64,000 bases of DNA from Anoplolepis gracilipes (taxonomy: Eukaryota > Arthropoda > Insecta > Hymenoptera > Formicidae), in the NCBI RefSeq assembly GCF_047496725.1, contig NC_132976.1, forward strand, positions 5,044,501 through 5,108,500, given 5' to 3'. The stretch's first letter is position 1. Every line of letters begins with the position of its first letter. Position numbers and translations under genes: made by a program. Below the pieces are notes generated by a model. That model had not been told where the DNA came from and ran no database searches. It saw only the letters and a program-made list of their open reading frames with translations. Of this stretch, positions 13,085-26,500 are shown piece by piece.

Positions 13085-15315
13085 GGGCACACGCGGCGAT
13101 TTCATCGAAGGTAGGGAAGGATCGCGAGGAGGGGTTCCGCGCGAGTAAACGTGTACACGACGCTACTGCGTAAGGCAGGCAATCAATCTGGTTGGAAAAT
13201 CAGGTATTACGGGGTGATTGCGGGATGAGGGATAGACTCATTGCAAAACGACTAGCCGCGGACCATTGCATTGACATGCAGCGGTAAAAAGGATTACGGA
13301 CTGATACATAAATGCATATGTGCATATGAACGTAAAATAACGTTCATGAATATAAAATCCTTGTTTCCTGTCAAACTCAACATTGCGATTCTGAGTGACT
13401 GAGAGAGCGTTGCTCTCAAAAGATATTGCATTACAATAACATCGTGATATGAAAGAAACAAAGTACATTGTGTCACGAAAAAAAAAAAAGGAAAAAACTT
13501 TACTTTTGTAGCTCACTAGCTGAAAATCTATAATTTAATGCATCTGATATATTGCATTGAAATAAAATGAGATTAACTATAAAATTATTCACAAAATAAA
13601 TTCACGTACTTAGAAAAACTATTTAGAGAAATGTTCTCGAGTAATACAAGGATCTGGAAAAAAACGTGAATGCGCTCTGTACACTGTTGTCAATCGTAAA
13701 AGCGCGATCTTTCGCCGCTCCATTAAAGTTCTTGATTAGGGGAAGCTACGCTGTTTCTTTCGCAAAGGAAAAAAAAAAAGGAAAAAAAAGGCGGGAATTC
13801 TGTTCGCTTCCGCGTTACTTCCTCCCTTTTCGAACCCGTCTGCCCGTAGTTTCGTTAAACGATGAAGCCTCGCCGGGCTTACTTCGTCTTCTCGACCTCG
13901 TCCAACTTTTTACTACGCCGCCGTATCCTTCCGCTCGTCCAGAGAGAAACTCCGGTTCATCCGTCCTCTCGAGCTCCGTCGGTCGGATATTCTCGGAACG
14001 ATATTGCAAGAATCGAAGGAGCCTTTCTCGTTTTACTTCAAGTCAAGCCGCCACTTTACGACATCCCGATCGACTGCCTTTTTTCGCGCGGTATGTTCAC
14101 TTTCAAGTTCCCTTGGAAGCGAAAACATTTAACGCGAACATACGAAATAAATTTCTACTTTTTCGCGAGTGTTTAAATGTCGAGATGATTATTCAAAATT
14201 TCACTTAATTGAAAAATAATATATATTATGTAATTATTTTTTAAGTCTAAAACACATTACACACACATGCATATTGAATTATTTCAAAAAACTTTGATTA
14301 AATAATTTAAATATTTTTATTTGATTTAAATAATTTTTATGCCCAAATAGACTTAAGAAGAAAGATTTAAAAATCAAAATTTTTGCTGAACTTTCGGATT
14401 ACTAAATTTTTTGTTTAATTGTCAAAATTACATATCGCCGATCTCTCATTCTCTTTCTCTCTCTCTCTCTATTTTTCACTTTTAAAATTTTATATTCCAA
14501 CCACGAAAATTTAAAAGACAGCGATTTTTTCCAAGTCATGAAAATGAAAAAGCTTAGAAAAGCTTTCGCAATCTTGAAAATAAATAAAGCTCATGCCCCT
14601 TGCTTCAATCTTCCTCCATCCCCTCATGCACCTACTAGTCGGTGGTGGAAGATTGATTTTGTCCATTAAGACAACGACTATTGTAACGTAAGCCTCGAAG
14701 CTGCTCTTCCATAAAAAATGCATTAATCTATGGGGATGCTTTCTACGCTTGGTCTGCTCCGGAGCTGTTTGCTTGCGTAATAACCCTTTCATGGTCCATA
14801 ACAGATTGTTTTTCTGACCAAAGTGACAGGCCAACCCTATAGACGAACCGTGTTCGACATCGCAAGATCAAAGGTTGCAAACGTCTGCGAGCGAGTTTCT
14901 CGCGATACTAAAAGCACAAAGCTGCAGCAAAGCGTAGCCTTTGTGGCTGCGAACACAGCTTTGATCGATATGCGCGTACGTTTAAATTAAAATAATCATA
15001 ATCGGCTGATCACAAACTATTTCACAAACTATCACAGTTGCTATGCAGCGTTTATAAAAGTAAATTTTAGAAAACCATACGTTATCATTTTTTCCCCTCT
15101 TTTATTTAGTTAATATACTGATTTAGAGATACACTGTAGAATTTTTTATATTTCTTTTTAAGAAAGTTTATTAAAAAAATTATATAAAAATTTGTTACGT
15201 AAAGCTAAATGCACAATTGTTATTTTTACTTTTGCTCTCATTTACATCAGCATCCCTTTTGTTCTCAAGATTCACTTAATATGCATTAATGTAAGCAATG
15301 TATTTCAACCTCATT
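13085..15315. other. non-coding stretch, two GC-richer islands
   Basis: GC-richer islands at about 13660-14140 and 14590-14990. A 180-codon frame (13666-14208) overlaps plus- and minus-strand frames and crosses a poly-A/G patch near 13770, so I do not treat it as a gene. A bulged inverted repeat sits at 14917-14963 (CAAAGCTG with CAGCTTTG). No RNA gene or transposon is recognised. Confidence 0.55.
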
Positions 15316-15397
15316 CATTAATATTTTCATTACCATTTATTATCATAATATTTTCATTATCATTCATTAACATAATATTTTCATTATCGTTCATTAT
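15316..15397. repeat. 27-bp minisatellite, three copies
   Basis: CATAATATTTTCATTATC starts at 15344 and again at 15371, with a diverged copy before them (15316-15343). The period is 27 bp. The period is a multiple of three, which is why a plus-strand frame here reads as a repeated hydrophobic peptide; that frame is not evidence of a gene. Confidence 0.85.
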
Positions 15398-18300
15398 CAT
15401 TTTTTTATTCAAATAAAGCAAATGTTTGAAGATGACGCAACACAATATCTCATATATCACGTTATATGGCTAGAAATCAAACTCGAGGGAACTATGCGTG
15501 CGATACATTATGAAACAATTGTGCCATGTTTAACAAATTATCTCTCGACGGTCGTTTTTGCCGGCAGGAAATTGCCCCAAAGATTGCGTTCTTGGATCCA
15601 TCCGATGAATGCCAATGCTGTCTATTTTGCGGCACTCGAATTGCCACATAAACTGTCGATTAGAACCGAGAATCGAATCGAATTATAAAGTCGCGAGAGA
15701 AGAGGGTGGCGTGAGAGATGTCCTTCTTTTCCTACCCTCTTTTCTCTTTCCCGATACGTGTCCGTTCGCTTCACGTTGTGTTTCTACTGCGCGTTATCTA
15801 GCGCACGTCGGATGCCGGAAATAGTGGAAGTCGAGAGGTGAGAGCGGTTCAGTGAATGCTGAGGACGGACTGAGGAGCGGAAGGATAGGGAGAGAGGTGA
15901 AATCAGAACAGAATGGAGGAGAAGGAGGGTTCGGGAGATGGAGAGGTGGCTTAATTGGCCGGTAATTGCCACTGTCTGCGCGAACGGCGACAATAGGACG
16001 CGAAGATTGGAACTTTACCAAATGACGTGGACGCGTCCGGAATACGTTAACAATAATTTCGTAATAAAGCGGATTCCTGCGAGGGAGATTCGCCGTGAAA
16101 TGGAGATATCGGTGACGTCTTGTCACTCTCGGTCGTAGCATTGGACAATAACTAGCGCTTATTGTTAGCTAAAGACTTTTTATAAAATTGTTGTCATTTA
16201 AATACTATTTTTTTCGCCATTGATCTTTTCTGCTTGAGTCTTTCATAGTTGCATCAAACTTTGTACGCAAATTAACTGTATTATGTGCTCGATTCACGAG
16301 AAAATAAAACATTATCGATCATTATCTTGTACACATTGTCCCATCTCATTAGCAATTTGAGTAAAAATCTCCTTTTAATATTACATTAATTATATACAGA
16401 AGAGAGATGTGCGTGAAATAAATTTAATATATCGAAAATATTATCATGTCGATGTGTAAAAAAAAAAAAATTTAGTATATCAAGAAGCAAAGTCTTTAAG
16501 CTATTTATGTCATCGAATGGTATTTTACTTACTTTATCAGAGTGTTCGTCATGAGTATCGACTTATTTACAACGGTTGTAGCGGAATTTTCAGTTGCCTG
16601 AACGTTTTCTTTCCTGCAAGATCAGCAAAGGAAAATTGTCTCGCGTATTTCCTATCCATCGCGAAAACGCGGGCGAACTTTTCATCTCTCGCAGAGGGGA
16701 TAGATGGATTTTCATTTCCCTTATTGCGAGACACGTAATATCTCTTTTTTCGCTTCATTGATGAATTCGTTTACCGAAAGCAGCAGACGAACCGAATCAC
16801 GAATTCTCTTTCAGCGCATATCGAATTACAGATGGTGGTTCCGCGCGCTCGCTGTTAAACCCGTTTTACGCCGCGAACTTTTGATAAGGTTTTCACGGCA
16901 AAATCCGTCCAACCGTATAAATTTCATGAACTCTCAAAATACACCGTACGCGCCACCTTGGCACACCCGTTACACGCCACCGGGTATTCCCTCGCTATCA
17001 ATTACCAATCTACTTAATGTGTTAAGCTCCCGCCGTATTTCGCTCATATTTGTAATCCTGCTTCAATTTTATTCATAAAACTGCATATTTTCTTTTATTA
17101 AACAATTTACGTTGCTGTGAATGTAACCCGAGCTTAACAAGATATGCTACGCAAAGTCTCGTAATAAATACATCTTTTTTTGCTTCTTATATTTTTACTA
17201 ATTTAATATTGATCAGAAAGCTAAGAAAAAGTTAATCACATACGTTTCTTTATGCGTGAATTCTCTTTATTATATAATTATAAGCAATTATTGTCTAAAA
17301 ATTCTACTTAAGCAAAATAATCAGACTAATTAACTTTAACCGTATAATTAAATTCCACCGTACGAGCACTTTACGAGCAAATATAATTACGTTTACTCTT
17401 TGTTTTGCTGATTCTATAGTAAGAAATAAAAAAGTTAAACTAACAATATTATATATATATATATGTATAGTTGATCTCTGCGTTAGAAAAAAAAAAGTAT
17501 CAAATTTATTTTCATATTCGTTTGAAGTCGATGAATGTAGGTCAAAAAAAAGCTTCGGACAAATATGAGCGTTTTTTTTGTGAGCTATATGTCAACAGTT
17601 GCGCAATCACAGTGTCTCGCACAATGCAACATATATCTGCATCAAACACTTCACCGCGACATTCATTTCAATACAAGAGCTATCATACCGCATTTACCTT
17701 GTGTATCAATGTGCTCTTTTAATCAACGATACCATTCGCAATCTCTGAGTGTATTGTTGTAATCTTGCGTAATCAGCATTATATATTAAATTAGCTTTGA
17801 GCGCGTTATTCTGGCGCACTGAACTGAGCAACGACGGCAGTTGCCTGCAAAATACGCGTTTTCACGAACACATCAAATTGGCGACATTAAAAAAAGACCG
17901 GAAGGTGCGGCGGAAAATCTGCAACAACCACGCAGAAAGGGAGATGAGGCGCTTTTCGCACGAAAGAACGAAAGGGTGGGAGCGCGAGGGAAAAAAAAGC
18001 GCATACAACATCGCGCCAACGGCATTCAGATGGTAACGAGCGCACGTCCGACGTCGACAGTTTTGGAGAATTTAACGATCCGAAGCGTTCATGAAGCGAT
18101 TTACGAGGTTTTCGGTGCGAAAAGAAGGCGCACATCCGCCGTTACGCTATTCCCGGGAATTAATCGCTGATGAAAGAGAATGAATAAACTTGCCAGTTTG
18201 CATGTTGGAGAATTACAAACCTTCTATCCGTTAAACTAGCAGCATATCCTTCTATCTTGATAGCCGGAGGAATCTCGTTTACAGCTGATGGCACGGCTGA

Positions 18301-18612
18301 TAAATTTGCGTTTCGCGGAAAAATCGCTTGTTTGTTTGCCACGTGCGCAAAGTGTCATCTCCGATTGCGTGTCAATTCTCATCGGAGAGATACAGTTGGC
18401 GCGAAGCCACGAGCGTTTCGTATCTCGAGCTAAACAAAACGAGAAGCGCGAACGGGCCGTTGAATGAAGGAGGAATAGGGGGACCCGACTGCAGGAGGGT
18501 TCTGCAAGTGCGTCGCTTTTGCAAGTGACTGGCGATAAATCAGAAGTGGATATGCCGACAATAAGCAACGAGTAATAGGGCGTTCGATTTGCGAGCGGAC
18601 GATACTACGATA
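15398..18612. other. non-coding stretch with several GC-richer islands
   Basis: Islands at about 15560-16140, 16590-17030 and 17790-18600 carry many overlapping frames on both strands, none recognisable. The rest is AT-rich with a short TA run near 17450-17464. No gene, RNA or transposon is supported. Confidence 0.55.
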
Positions 18613-18950
18613 CTACCGGACAACGGCACAGAAAATAATCGATGCGCGGCAACGGTTGCGCGATTCCCAGGCAACAATGCGCTTTAATGTCGCGTGAAAA
18701 CGCGCGCGATCCGTACCTCTCGCGCTCCGGCGGATCCATAGAAAAATTTTGCATGCGGCGCGGCGGCCGTGGAAAATGTCGCGGTGACAGTTTGTCGATA
18801 TCCTGTTGAGGCCGGCGAATAATGGGGTCGGGGGCGAAAACATCACGAGGAACGACGGGTGGAGCTTTAGGCGCTGCCACAGACGTTTCTCGCGGTAATT
18901 CGAAGAGACTTGCCTCCTCTCTTCATGGGGCTTGCCAAGGATTGCGAACC
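18613..18950 (-). other. low-confidence open frames in a GC-rich island
   Basis: Two overlapping minus-strand frames are open across this CpG-rich island. One runs about 110 codons from near 18950 to a stop at 18613. The other is proline- and arginine-rich (segment KAPPVVPRDVFAPDPIIRRP), opens after a stop near 18920 and ends at 18605. A pyrimidine-containing AG (TTTCTGCGTGTAG on the minus strand) could be a splice acceptor, and GAG|GTACGG a weak donor. No domain is recognised, and two equally open frames argue for chance in GC-rich sequence. Confidence 0.12.
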
Positions 18951-19084
18951 TACACGCAGAAAGTTAACCGATACATCATTTGTCAACCCTTTAAGTAGCT
19001 TTAAAGACGCATTTCTTTTTCGTTTATTTTTTTGTACCGCGAAAAAATTATATTATCTTAAGAATATTTCACTTATCTTTCTGT

Positions 19085-19443
19085 AATATAAGCGTTTAAA
19101 GGAGCCTTTTAGTTTAAGAGAGAAATCGTCTAAAGAATAGAGGAGTTTCAGATATTCTTAACATGTAAGAATATAGGTATACTGAATGCAATATTTTTTT
19201 TACTTTTATATTATTTAATATTTGGGATTATTAATCTCAATGATAATAAAAAATAATTTTATCGCGCGCGTATTTGTTATTTATTATTAAAACTTTGACA
19301 AGTTAAATATATAGTTTTTATTTAATTTATAAATAAAATGTTTAAAAAAAATATCACGTGAAAAAAGAAAATATGCTTATTTATTAAGAATATCTATTAA
19401 GAGGGCTTATAAATATATTGCTAGAATACAATTTTTTCGGTAT
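19085..19443 (+). repeat. dispersed repeat, copy 1
   Basis: About 360 bp matching 24099-24483 in the same orientation. Shared blocks in order: ATAAGCG, TTAGTTTAAGAG, ATTATTTAATATTTG, CAATGATAATAAAAAA, TTTGCTATTTATTAAAACTTT-like sequence, GACAAGTTAAA, AAATATCACGT, TTATTTATTAAG, TCTATTAAGA, GCTTATAAA and AGAATACAATTTTTTCG. Indels and substitutions separate the copies, so the duplication is old. No coding frame spans it; a non-autonomous transposon or local duplication are both possible. Confidence 0.8.
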
Positions 19444-19480
19444 GAAGAATACAGTGTTTTCGAGTAGAAATATGTATATA

Positions 19481-19696
19481 GGGTAAACTAGGGCATGATG
19501 GCCATACGGAAAAGATGGCCATAGACTGTATATTTTCTAATAAGAGCTACATAGTGCGCTTTTTTAGTCATTATCAAAGATAATCGATGTTGTAAATATT
19601 GATTAATAACTAAAACAGTTCATTATGTAGCGATTATTAGAAAAATTACAGCCCATGGCCATCTTTTCCGTATGGCCATCATACCCTAGTTTATCC
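19481..19696. mobile_element. 216-bp foldback MITE-like element
   Basis: Terminal inverted repeats begin GGGTAAACTAGGGC on the left and read GGATAAACTAGGGT from the right end. The arms then match for a long stretch: ATGATGGCCATACGGAAAAG and GATGGCCAT are shared exactly. Matching continues with diverged sequence (TTTTCTAATAA, CTACATA, TTTTAGT) almost to the centre. GATGGCCAT occurs twice in each arm (19497-19505 and 19514-19522; inverted at 19655-19663 and 19672-19680), like paired subterminal transposase sites. Both ends abut TATATA, compatible with a TA or TATA target duplication. There is no coding capacity, so it is non-autonomous. The superfamily cannot be named from the sequence alone. 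Confidence 0.85.
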
Positions 19697-22600
19697 TATA
19701 TATAATTACTTTTTTGGAATTATTATAAATAGAAACATTCAAATAAGCTTCTACTTTTCATTTTTTTTTGTACCGCAATAATATAAACGGAAATAAAAAT
19801 AATATAATTCGAAAATAAATAAAAATCTACAGAGAGAGGATTTTGCAATTTAAAATTTCCAACTTACAATTTTTTGTAACGTTAATTCTTTTTATAAAAC
19901 AAAAAAAAAAAACATTTTATCACTTAAAAACAATTTCTTACTTTATCTTTATGACATTTTTTTCCAGATATTCTTAGGAAAATACAATTATCGAGCAATT
20001 AACTAACAATAAGTCTTTAAATGCTGCCTCTAATATCTCTTGATTTCGTACGCCTATTTAATTTAATTTCACACATGTACCATCAGTATTTCTCGTCTAA
20101 TCCTTGAAAGGTCACGATTCCAGACCGACAAATAAATGATAGTTCTACTCTTTCTATTTTTCCTTCTCATCCGCCATGATCACGAATGGCGTACTCGATT
20201 GATTTCAGCATGTAGGTTGCACGTGATCTCGACTGGCTCCTATTTGCCGCTATTGTAGCATCGAGTTTCCTCGTTCGCGAAATTGCTCGATGCCAAAAGC
20301 AGGTAGAATTAAAGAATTAGGATTTGGCTGGCGCGGGTAGATAGGTGGAGGAGACGAAGAGCCGCTAATGAAATAAGCCGCACCCAATCGAGCCGTGCCT
20401 TAAACCAATTAATTGTTGTCGCGACGAAAGCGTAGCGCAGATGGTTCGCGACGCAAGAGAGGAGAGTTTTGTCGGTAGAAACAGCCGATATATCCCCATA
20501 ATTCTCTCTCGCGTGAGAAACTCTCTTGACGTCTTTTGCACTTCGTACATTTTTATTTCTATAATATTATCACTGTCACTATCTCGCGTGCTATTTCTCT
20601 TTACTATACGATCACGCTACTTCCCTCTTTACCTTTTCTTTCATAATTACGTTTTATATATTTCAAGAATATTACGTTACACGGTTCTAATGACGTTATA
20701 CAGATTCTAACAAACCTCTTGGAAACATGGCCATTACTTTGTGAGAGTTCTAAACTAACTATCCGTCATAAAGCTTTGTGTGTGTATTACGACATTTCTT
20801 ACAAAATTAACAAATAAATAGATAGTTGCACATTTTTTATAATCTGTGGCAAAACCTTTAAAAATTCGCAAATGTTATCAACGTGATGAAAAATAAGTGA
20901 TACACGATTAAAGCGAGTCCTAAAAAGGTACTTGATCGCCGTATTAATCGCAACCTGATATCGTGTAGAATAAAGAGAAATTGGGAGTAAGAAATTCGAG
21001 GGAAAATCTCGTATCTCGAACCAACGGCAATTAATTGTTGTCGTCCAGCAAAGCGTGTAGAAATACGAGACGAAACAGGAGATTAATAAGCGACAAGACT
21101 CAGAGAATTTATTATCATCGTTAATCAGTAGCTTCTACCGCACACCACTAACTTCTCTCGTTCCCACCGGTCGGAAACTTCGTGACACTCTTTTTTATTT
21201 TTTATTTTTTTGTTTTACCACGTTGTCTGCGCGCGCCGTTACTTGATGTTGAAAATCAAGTAAAGTTGACGAAAGAAACGAACGAAGAAAAACCGGAACA
21301 AGACGAGCTATGAACGACCGGCGACCGAGGATGGCGACTTCCCAAAGAGTGAACAAATAATCTATGTTTCGCATCATTAAAGTTACATTACATTTGAAAG
21401 CAATTGGTTCGTGTAGTTCTTTAATAAAGTAATCGAAAACGAATAATATGATAAATAATTCGGATTATAATTTTGTAAAAATGTCGAAAAAAAAATTTAC
21501 GAAAACTGTTTGAGATGTTTATTTCTTCAAGATAATAAAAGATAATATCTTTAATATCATTAAAAAAAGAAAACAAATATTAGATAACAAGTAAGAAATA
21601 TTAAACTATAATGATAATCAGATTAAATTGATTTTGTTAACAAGTTTAAAAAGGTACACAAATACAAATAAAAGTTTAATGCAAAAAGAAATAAAAATAG
21701 TACATGTAATATAAAGAAAAATCGAAGATAGAAAAATATGATTTTTAATTTATTAAAAAACAATCCTTTCTTTTCTTCATTTCAGCACATTTGACATAAT
21801 CGAGAGTTCAGAAAGCAATTGACATTAAATAATTTCAAAAGACAATCAAAGAATATGATATAATACATTTTTTTCATAACGACAAAGTTTCATTATGCAT
21901 CAAAGCAATTAGTTCCGGTCACAAAGAGCGTACAGAAAAAAGCAAAAGTACCTTTGAAGCAAAATACAACGCTAAAGTAAAGTTTAAAGCTTTATCATTA
22001 AAATCCGTTATATACGCGAGCTGAGGTTTCCGATTGTTCATTTCTTTTTTTCTTGATTGACAATTCTGCATCAATACAGACATAAATTAACCACTACTTA
22101 AAGAGACTAAAAGAAAAGAGAGAACGACAAATAAACGATAATATTTATTGCAATCAATGGAGTCGGATTTTATATTGATTCCTACTTCGCATAATAATAA
22201 TACCATTATTATTACTATTATTATTTCCGTTATTATTTCTCTTATTATGACTCTATTATTACTGGATTATTATTATTATTATTGACGCTAATGCTTCTGC
22301 TGTTGACACACAATAACATCTGTTCTGTTAATAACATCCTGTGTCAATATTACTTATCGGACGAATTATAACTTGTTAGACAAATCTACCGCGATATTAA
22401 AATGAGAACATGTTATTGTTACAAGACATACTTCTGTACGTCAGAAACACGGCAGGTTTACAAAAGTGAGAGATGAGACGCACCTAGCAATGCTCTCTCG
22501 AAATTTATTGTCATCGTCAGATATTTCCTTTGTCCGATTTTCATCCAGCCTGTTATTCAGCCCCAGTGCTCCTTTGAATGCGGAGAATAATTGAAATTAG

Positions 22601-23720
22601 ACAGCGGCAATATGAAGACGCAGAGACGCGGACGAATGATGCGTCTTAATGAAATAAGGCTCTCCTAATCACAATAGCTATATCGCGCTCTAACCCAATT
22701 AGCGACACTCGCGAGAAAAGACTTTGCAATACGCGAAATAAAGCGAAAATTATACAGATAGAGATATGCCATTATTACATTGATGCGTTCTATTCAAATA
22801 CAATTATAAGAAAAATTTATTATATCATTCAATTTTGCTTTAAGATTTATTGTTTCATAATTTGCATTATTATATTTACATTTTTATTTATATTTTCCTA
22901 TTCTTTGATTTATTTGAATTTCGACTATTTTAATTAAAGTTTGATACATCTGTGTACTAAGCATGTGAACTTTCTTAATTGTTTCACCGCGCGTGCTTTA
23001 TAACAAAGATAGATTAGACTCGCGCACGAAATTACATTTTTTTCAGATTGCACGCGAACTATAAATCAGTAAAAATAATTAGATCAAGCATCAGAGCTTT
23101 AAATTAATTTCATCGATTTAATGAGCATACTTATACGGTTAGCTTTTCAATCAGTCGAAACTACTTCCGTGACAGCGACGGCAAAAAGCTCGACTTTTTT
23201 CCAATTAATAACGGTAAAAAAATCTTGATATAGATAGCAAGAATTCAATCACCATGCGATAATAAAGATTTGCTGATTAAAATTTTCGAGATTCTTTGAA
23301 AAAGAAAGAGAAGTGCTTTATTCACATTAATAATAAAAATCTTTTTTTTTTTTTTTTTTCAAAGCTAATATCTATACTTAAATAGATACTTTTTCTATGA
23401 ATATCTTTCTGTAATGCAAATTATTTGAGAACAACGAAATTGCTGCAGAATCCGATTTCAAAATAAAAAATTGCTCTACTTCAAATTCCAGATACTTTAC
23501 TAACTCTCCTGTAATTTTCAGAAAACAGTCACTCTCATTCTCGATCACGATGCTCCCTGGAGTTTCTAACTGTAATCCGATTCACCTTTCAATCCTAGTG
23601 ATAATGTTCTTACTGTAAAGCTTTCAGGGAATATAAGTTTAAACAAATTCATCAACAGTGTTATATACCGGCTTCATTAATTTCCTATAATTTTTTATTA
23701 AAAATAGTTTGCACTGTTTA
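19697..23720. other. non-coding stretch, mostly AT-rich
   Basis: Small GC-richer islands lie at about 20180-20560, 21000-21330 and 22470-22740, with AT-rich DNA elsewhere. An imperfect ATT-rich tract is listed separately, and a 19-nt poly-T run sits at 23342-23359. No gene, RNA or transposon is recognised. Confidence 0.6.
22191..22283. repeat. imperfect (ATT)n tract
   Basis: Runs of ATT/AAT with interruptions (ATAATAATAAT, TTATTATTACTATTATTATT, ATTATTATTATTATTATT). A degraded trinucleotide microsatellite. Confidence 0.8.
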
Positions 23721-23723
23721 TTA

Positions 23724-23780
<57 letters not shown>

Positions 23781-23797
23781 TGTACATATATATATAA
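23721..23797. repeat. (TA)n microsatellite, interrupted
   Basis: TA run from 23721 with interruptions (TT, ACATATATGTACA) at both ends of the pure central tract. Confidence 0.95.
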
Positions 23798-24098
23798 AAC
23801 ATTTTAACACTAAATGTAAGTAACCGCTAGTGATAGTTTCTTAACGATATATGAATCATTTTAATAAAACTTAGAAAATTAAAATGCCTAGTGCACGTAC
23901 ATAGATGTATTAAGTGAATTTTATGTTGACAATATTTTTATTAATTGTAAATTGAAAATCAAATAAGAAGAGTCACGATTTTCGAGTTAGAGAACTGCTT
24001 TTCGATAAAATTATAGTACAAACAGTATTATATATATAGACAGAGTATATATGTATAGACTGAAAAAATAATATTCTCATCCTTATAATATTTTTCTC

Positions 24099-24483
24099 TA
24101 AAATAAGCGCCAAAAGGATCCTCTTAGTTTAAGAGAATATATACTGAATTATATATTTTCTTATCATTATATTATTTAATATTTGAGATTATTTAATATT
24201 TGAGATTATTAAGCCCAATGATAATAAAAAACAATCTTACAAATAGACATTTGCTATTTATTAAAACTTTGTTGACAAGTTAAACATATGATTTTTCTTT
24301 AATTTATGAATTATAATTTATTAATTTATAAAAGATATTTATATAGAAAAATATTTTTAAAAATATCACGTATAACAAATTTTCCTTATTTATTAAGGAG
24401 GCTTATAAAGGCTTATACATTTATATATCTATTAAGAAAGCTTATAAAGTATATATTTCGAGAATACAATTTTTTCGATATAC
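24099..24483 (+). repeat. dispersed repeat, copy 2
   Basis: Diverged second copy of 19085-19443, same orientation, about 5 kb away. It carries an internal 17-bp tandem duplication (ATTTAATATTTGAGATT twice, around 24176-24209) and extra copies of GGCTTATAAA, so it is slightly longer than copy 1. The foldback element that follows copy 1 is absent here; a GA microsatellite follows instead. Confidence 0.8.
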
Positions 24484-24613
24484 CAATCGATCGCATTTCC
24501 GAATTGGTGCAACGTTATGTTTGTAGATATAACTCGAAAGTAGTCTCTTCTATTTGCGGTTTTGCTGCCCGAGACGAGATGCACGGCCGCGAGGCTGGTT
24601 AAAGACTGACAGC

Positions 24614-24627
24614 AGAGCGAGAGCGAG

Positions 24628-24702
<75 letters not shown>
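24614..24702. repeat. compound (GAGC)n-(GA)n microsatellite
   Basis: Starts as GCGAGA/GCGAGAGC units, then becomes a GA run with one AA interruption near 24678-24680. Confidence 0.96.
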
Positions 24703-26489
24703 CAGGCTGCACCGAACAAGTGCAGAAACTCTCGGCACTTTTCTCCCGACATCGATATTAAGCTCTCACGGAGCTCCGAGGCCATCGACCTGAACTACCA
24801 GAAAATTTACAGGCTCGAACCTCGCGTGTTGTGAAAATTCCGAGGATGTGCATCTCACCGTCCGATAAAAGAAAAGGATGTGCCTCAAAGTTATTATTTG
24901 ATGCGTTTCTAGTTAAATCGAAAGCTAACAACATATCAGCGAAAATGTAGAAAAGTTAAGAAACTATTACATTGATGTGAAAATTATCGTCTATAATTTT
25001 CTTATAAAAGATCAATTTTAAATATAATAAAATATAATTGTATAGATCATTGCAGATTCATAACTCCTTGTTTATAATTAAAATATATTTTTCAATAATT
25101 AAAATGCATTTTCAATACTTGAAACAATTATTTATATATTTATCAACATACAAAAAATATTTTTTAACTTTATCATATTTTTATTAGTCTTATATATTTT
25201 TCATAATCTAAATTTAATTATTTATTTTGTCGCTAAATTTGGAATTAAATCGCGTTATATTAGTGCATTATAAAAATCTAATGGAAGATTCGATTGAACA
25301 TGTCTCTGTAGTTGCTGTTAGAAAATAACACTTTTTACTAACTGCGCTTTTTAAACCGACGAAATTTACCGTCACGGAAAAATAATGTGGTGTAATTGTT
25401 GGAGAGAGAAAAAGGCTGGTTCTATTGGCGTTTTAATGGGTTACGCCTCGTTATGCACGGTGTCGTAAGTGTATTACAAGCTTTCCCGGTAATTAAGTTA
25501 GTCGCCGTTATCGGGAAGAAAGCTCAGACATTAATCTCCGTGTAAGTTAATACCGCGATCATGCTTACTGCGCGGCGTGTATTCGAGAGAATTGTTCCTA
25601 AATCGGAAACAAATTGTTGGCGTGCAAAAACTCTAATAATGTCGGCTGTTACAAACAGTTACAGCAGAACCGCCGAACGAAACTACTAACTTAACGGTCG
25701 TATACCGGTCGCTTACAGCGAGCGTTTCAGCAATTACATATCGTTATAGGGCGTTTAGTGTCGATTCAACGTCGCTTGTATCGCGAGGAATTTCTTTATC
25801 GTCTCAATAAAATGAAAATATTACGGCGATAACAGTTAGAAGTCGTCAGAGATTATACAAAATCGAGATCTATTCAGAAAAATGTATGGAATGTAAAAAA
25901 TTTTAAAAAAATTTTCGAACGCGTGTATTGTAGCATTTAAAATGCGTTAATTGCAGTCACAGTTATTTATCAAGTATATTAATATAATTACTGTAAGTAT
26001 ATATACTCTTTTGTCACACAACATAATTAAATAAAAAGGAAACTTGAATTTTTATTTTCGTACCTTCTTCAAATAAAATTCCGAATGTAGATAATCACGT
26101 ACAAAGTATGTAATAACACATTATGTATTTCCCCCTTCTCCCCTCAAAAAAAAAAAAAAAAAAAAAAAACGTTTTAACGAGTAAAGCGAGCGATTATAAT
26201 GTCATTCTGGATAATCAGAGGAAACAGTGTAATCAATATGACTAAATCAGAATGTCAGTCTAACCGTGATATCTTAAAAAATGTTCAACTCTACATCATT
26301 CCATTTGATCCGCTCCTACAGTTCAATTAGTCCGAGATATGAAAATTCCGGCAGGATTAAAAATGAAAAATTTCCGGGCGATAAAACGGTAATGTACGAC
26401 CGTGAAAAAAAGACCGTTTCCGCATCGCCGTGCCCGCGATCGCGAAGCTCTTCGCCGCGATATAGCGCTTCTCTTTTCCCGACCTGATT
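24703..26489. other. non-coding stretch, no gene seen
   Basis: AT-rich except for a CpG-richer island at about 25370-25860 and another beginning near 26370. A 24-nt poly-A run (26146-26169) follows a short C-rich patch. Open frames are short. No RNA or transposon is recognised. Confidence 0.6.
26146..26169. repeat. poly-A run (A24)
   Basis: Uninterrupted homopolymer. It could be a decayed retroposon tail, but no retroposon body is visible upstream. Confidence 0.95.
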
Positions 26490-26500
26490 TCTCTCTCTCT

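Noticed and set aside
13666..14208. 180-codon plus-strand frame
   Set aside because: It overlaps open frames in other phases and on the other strand, crosses a poly-A/G patch and matches no known family.
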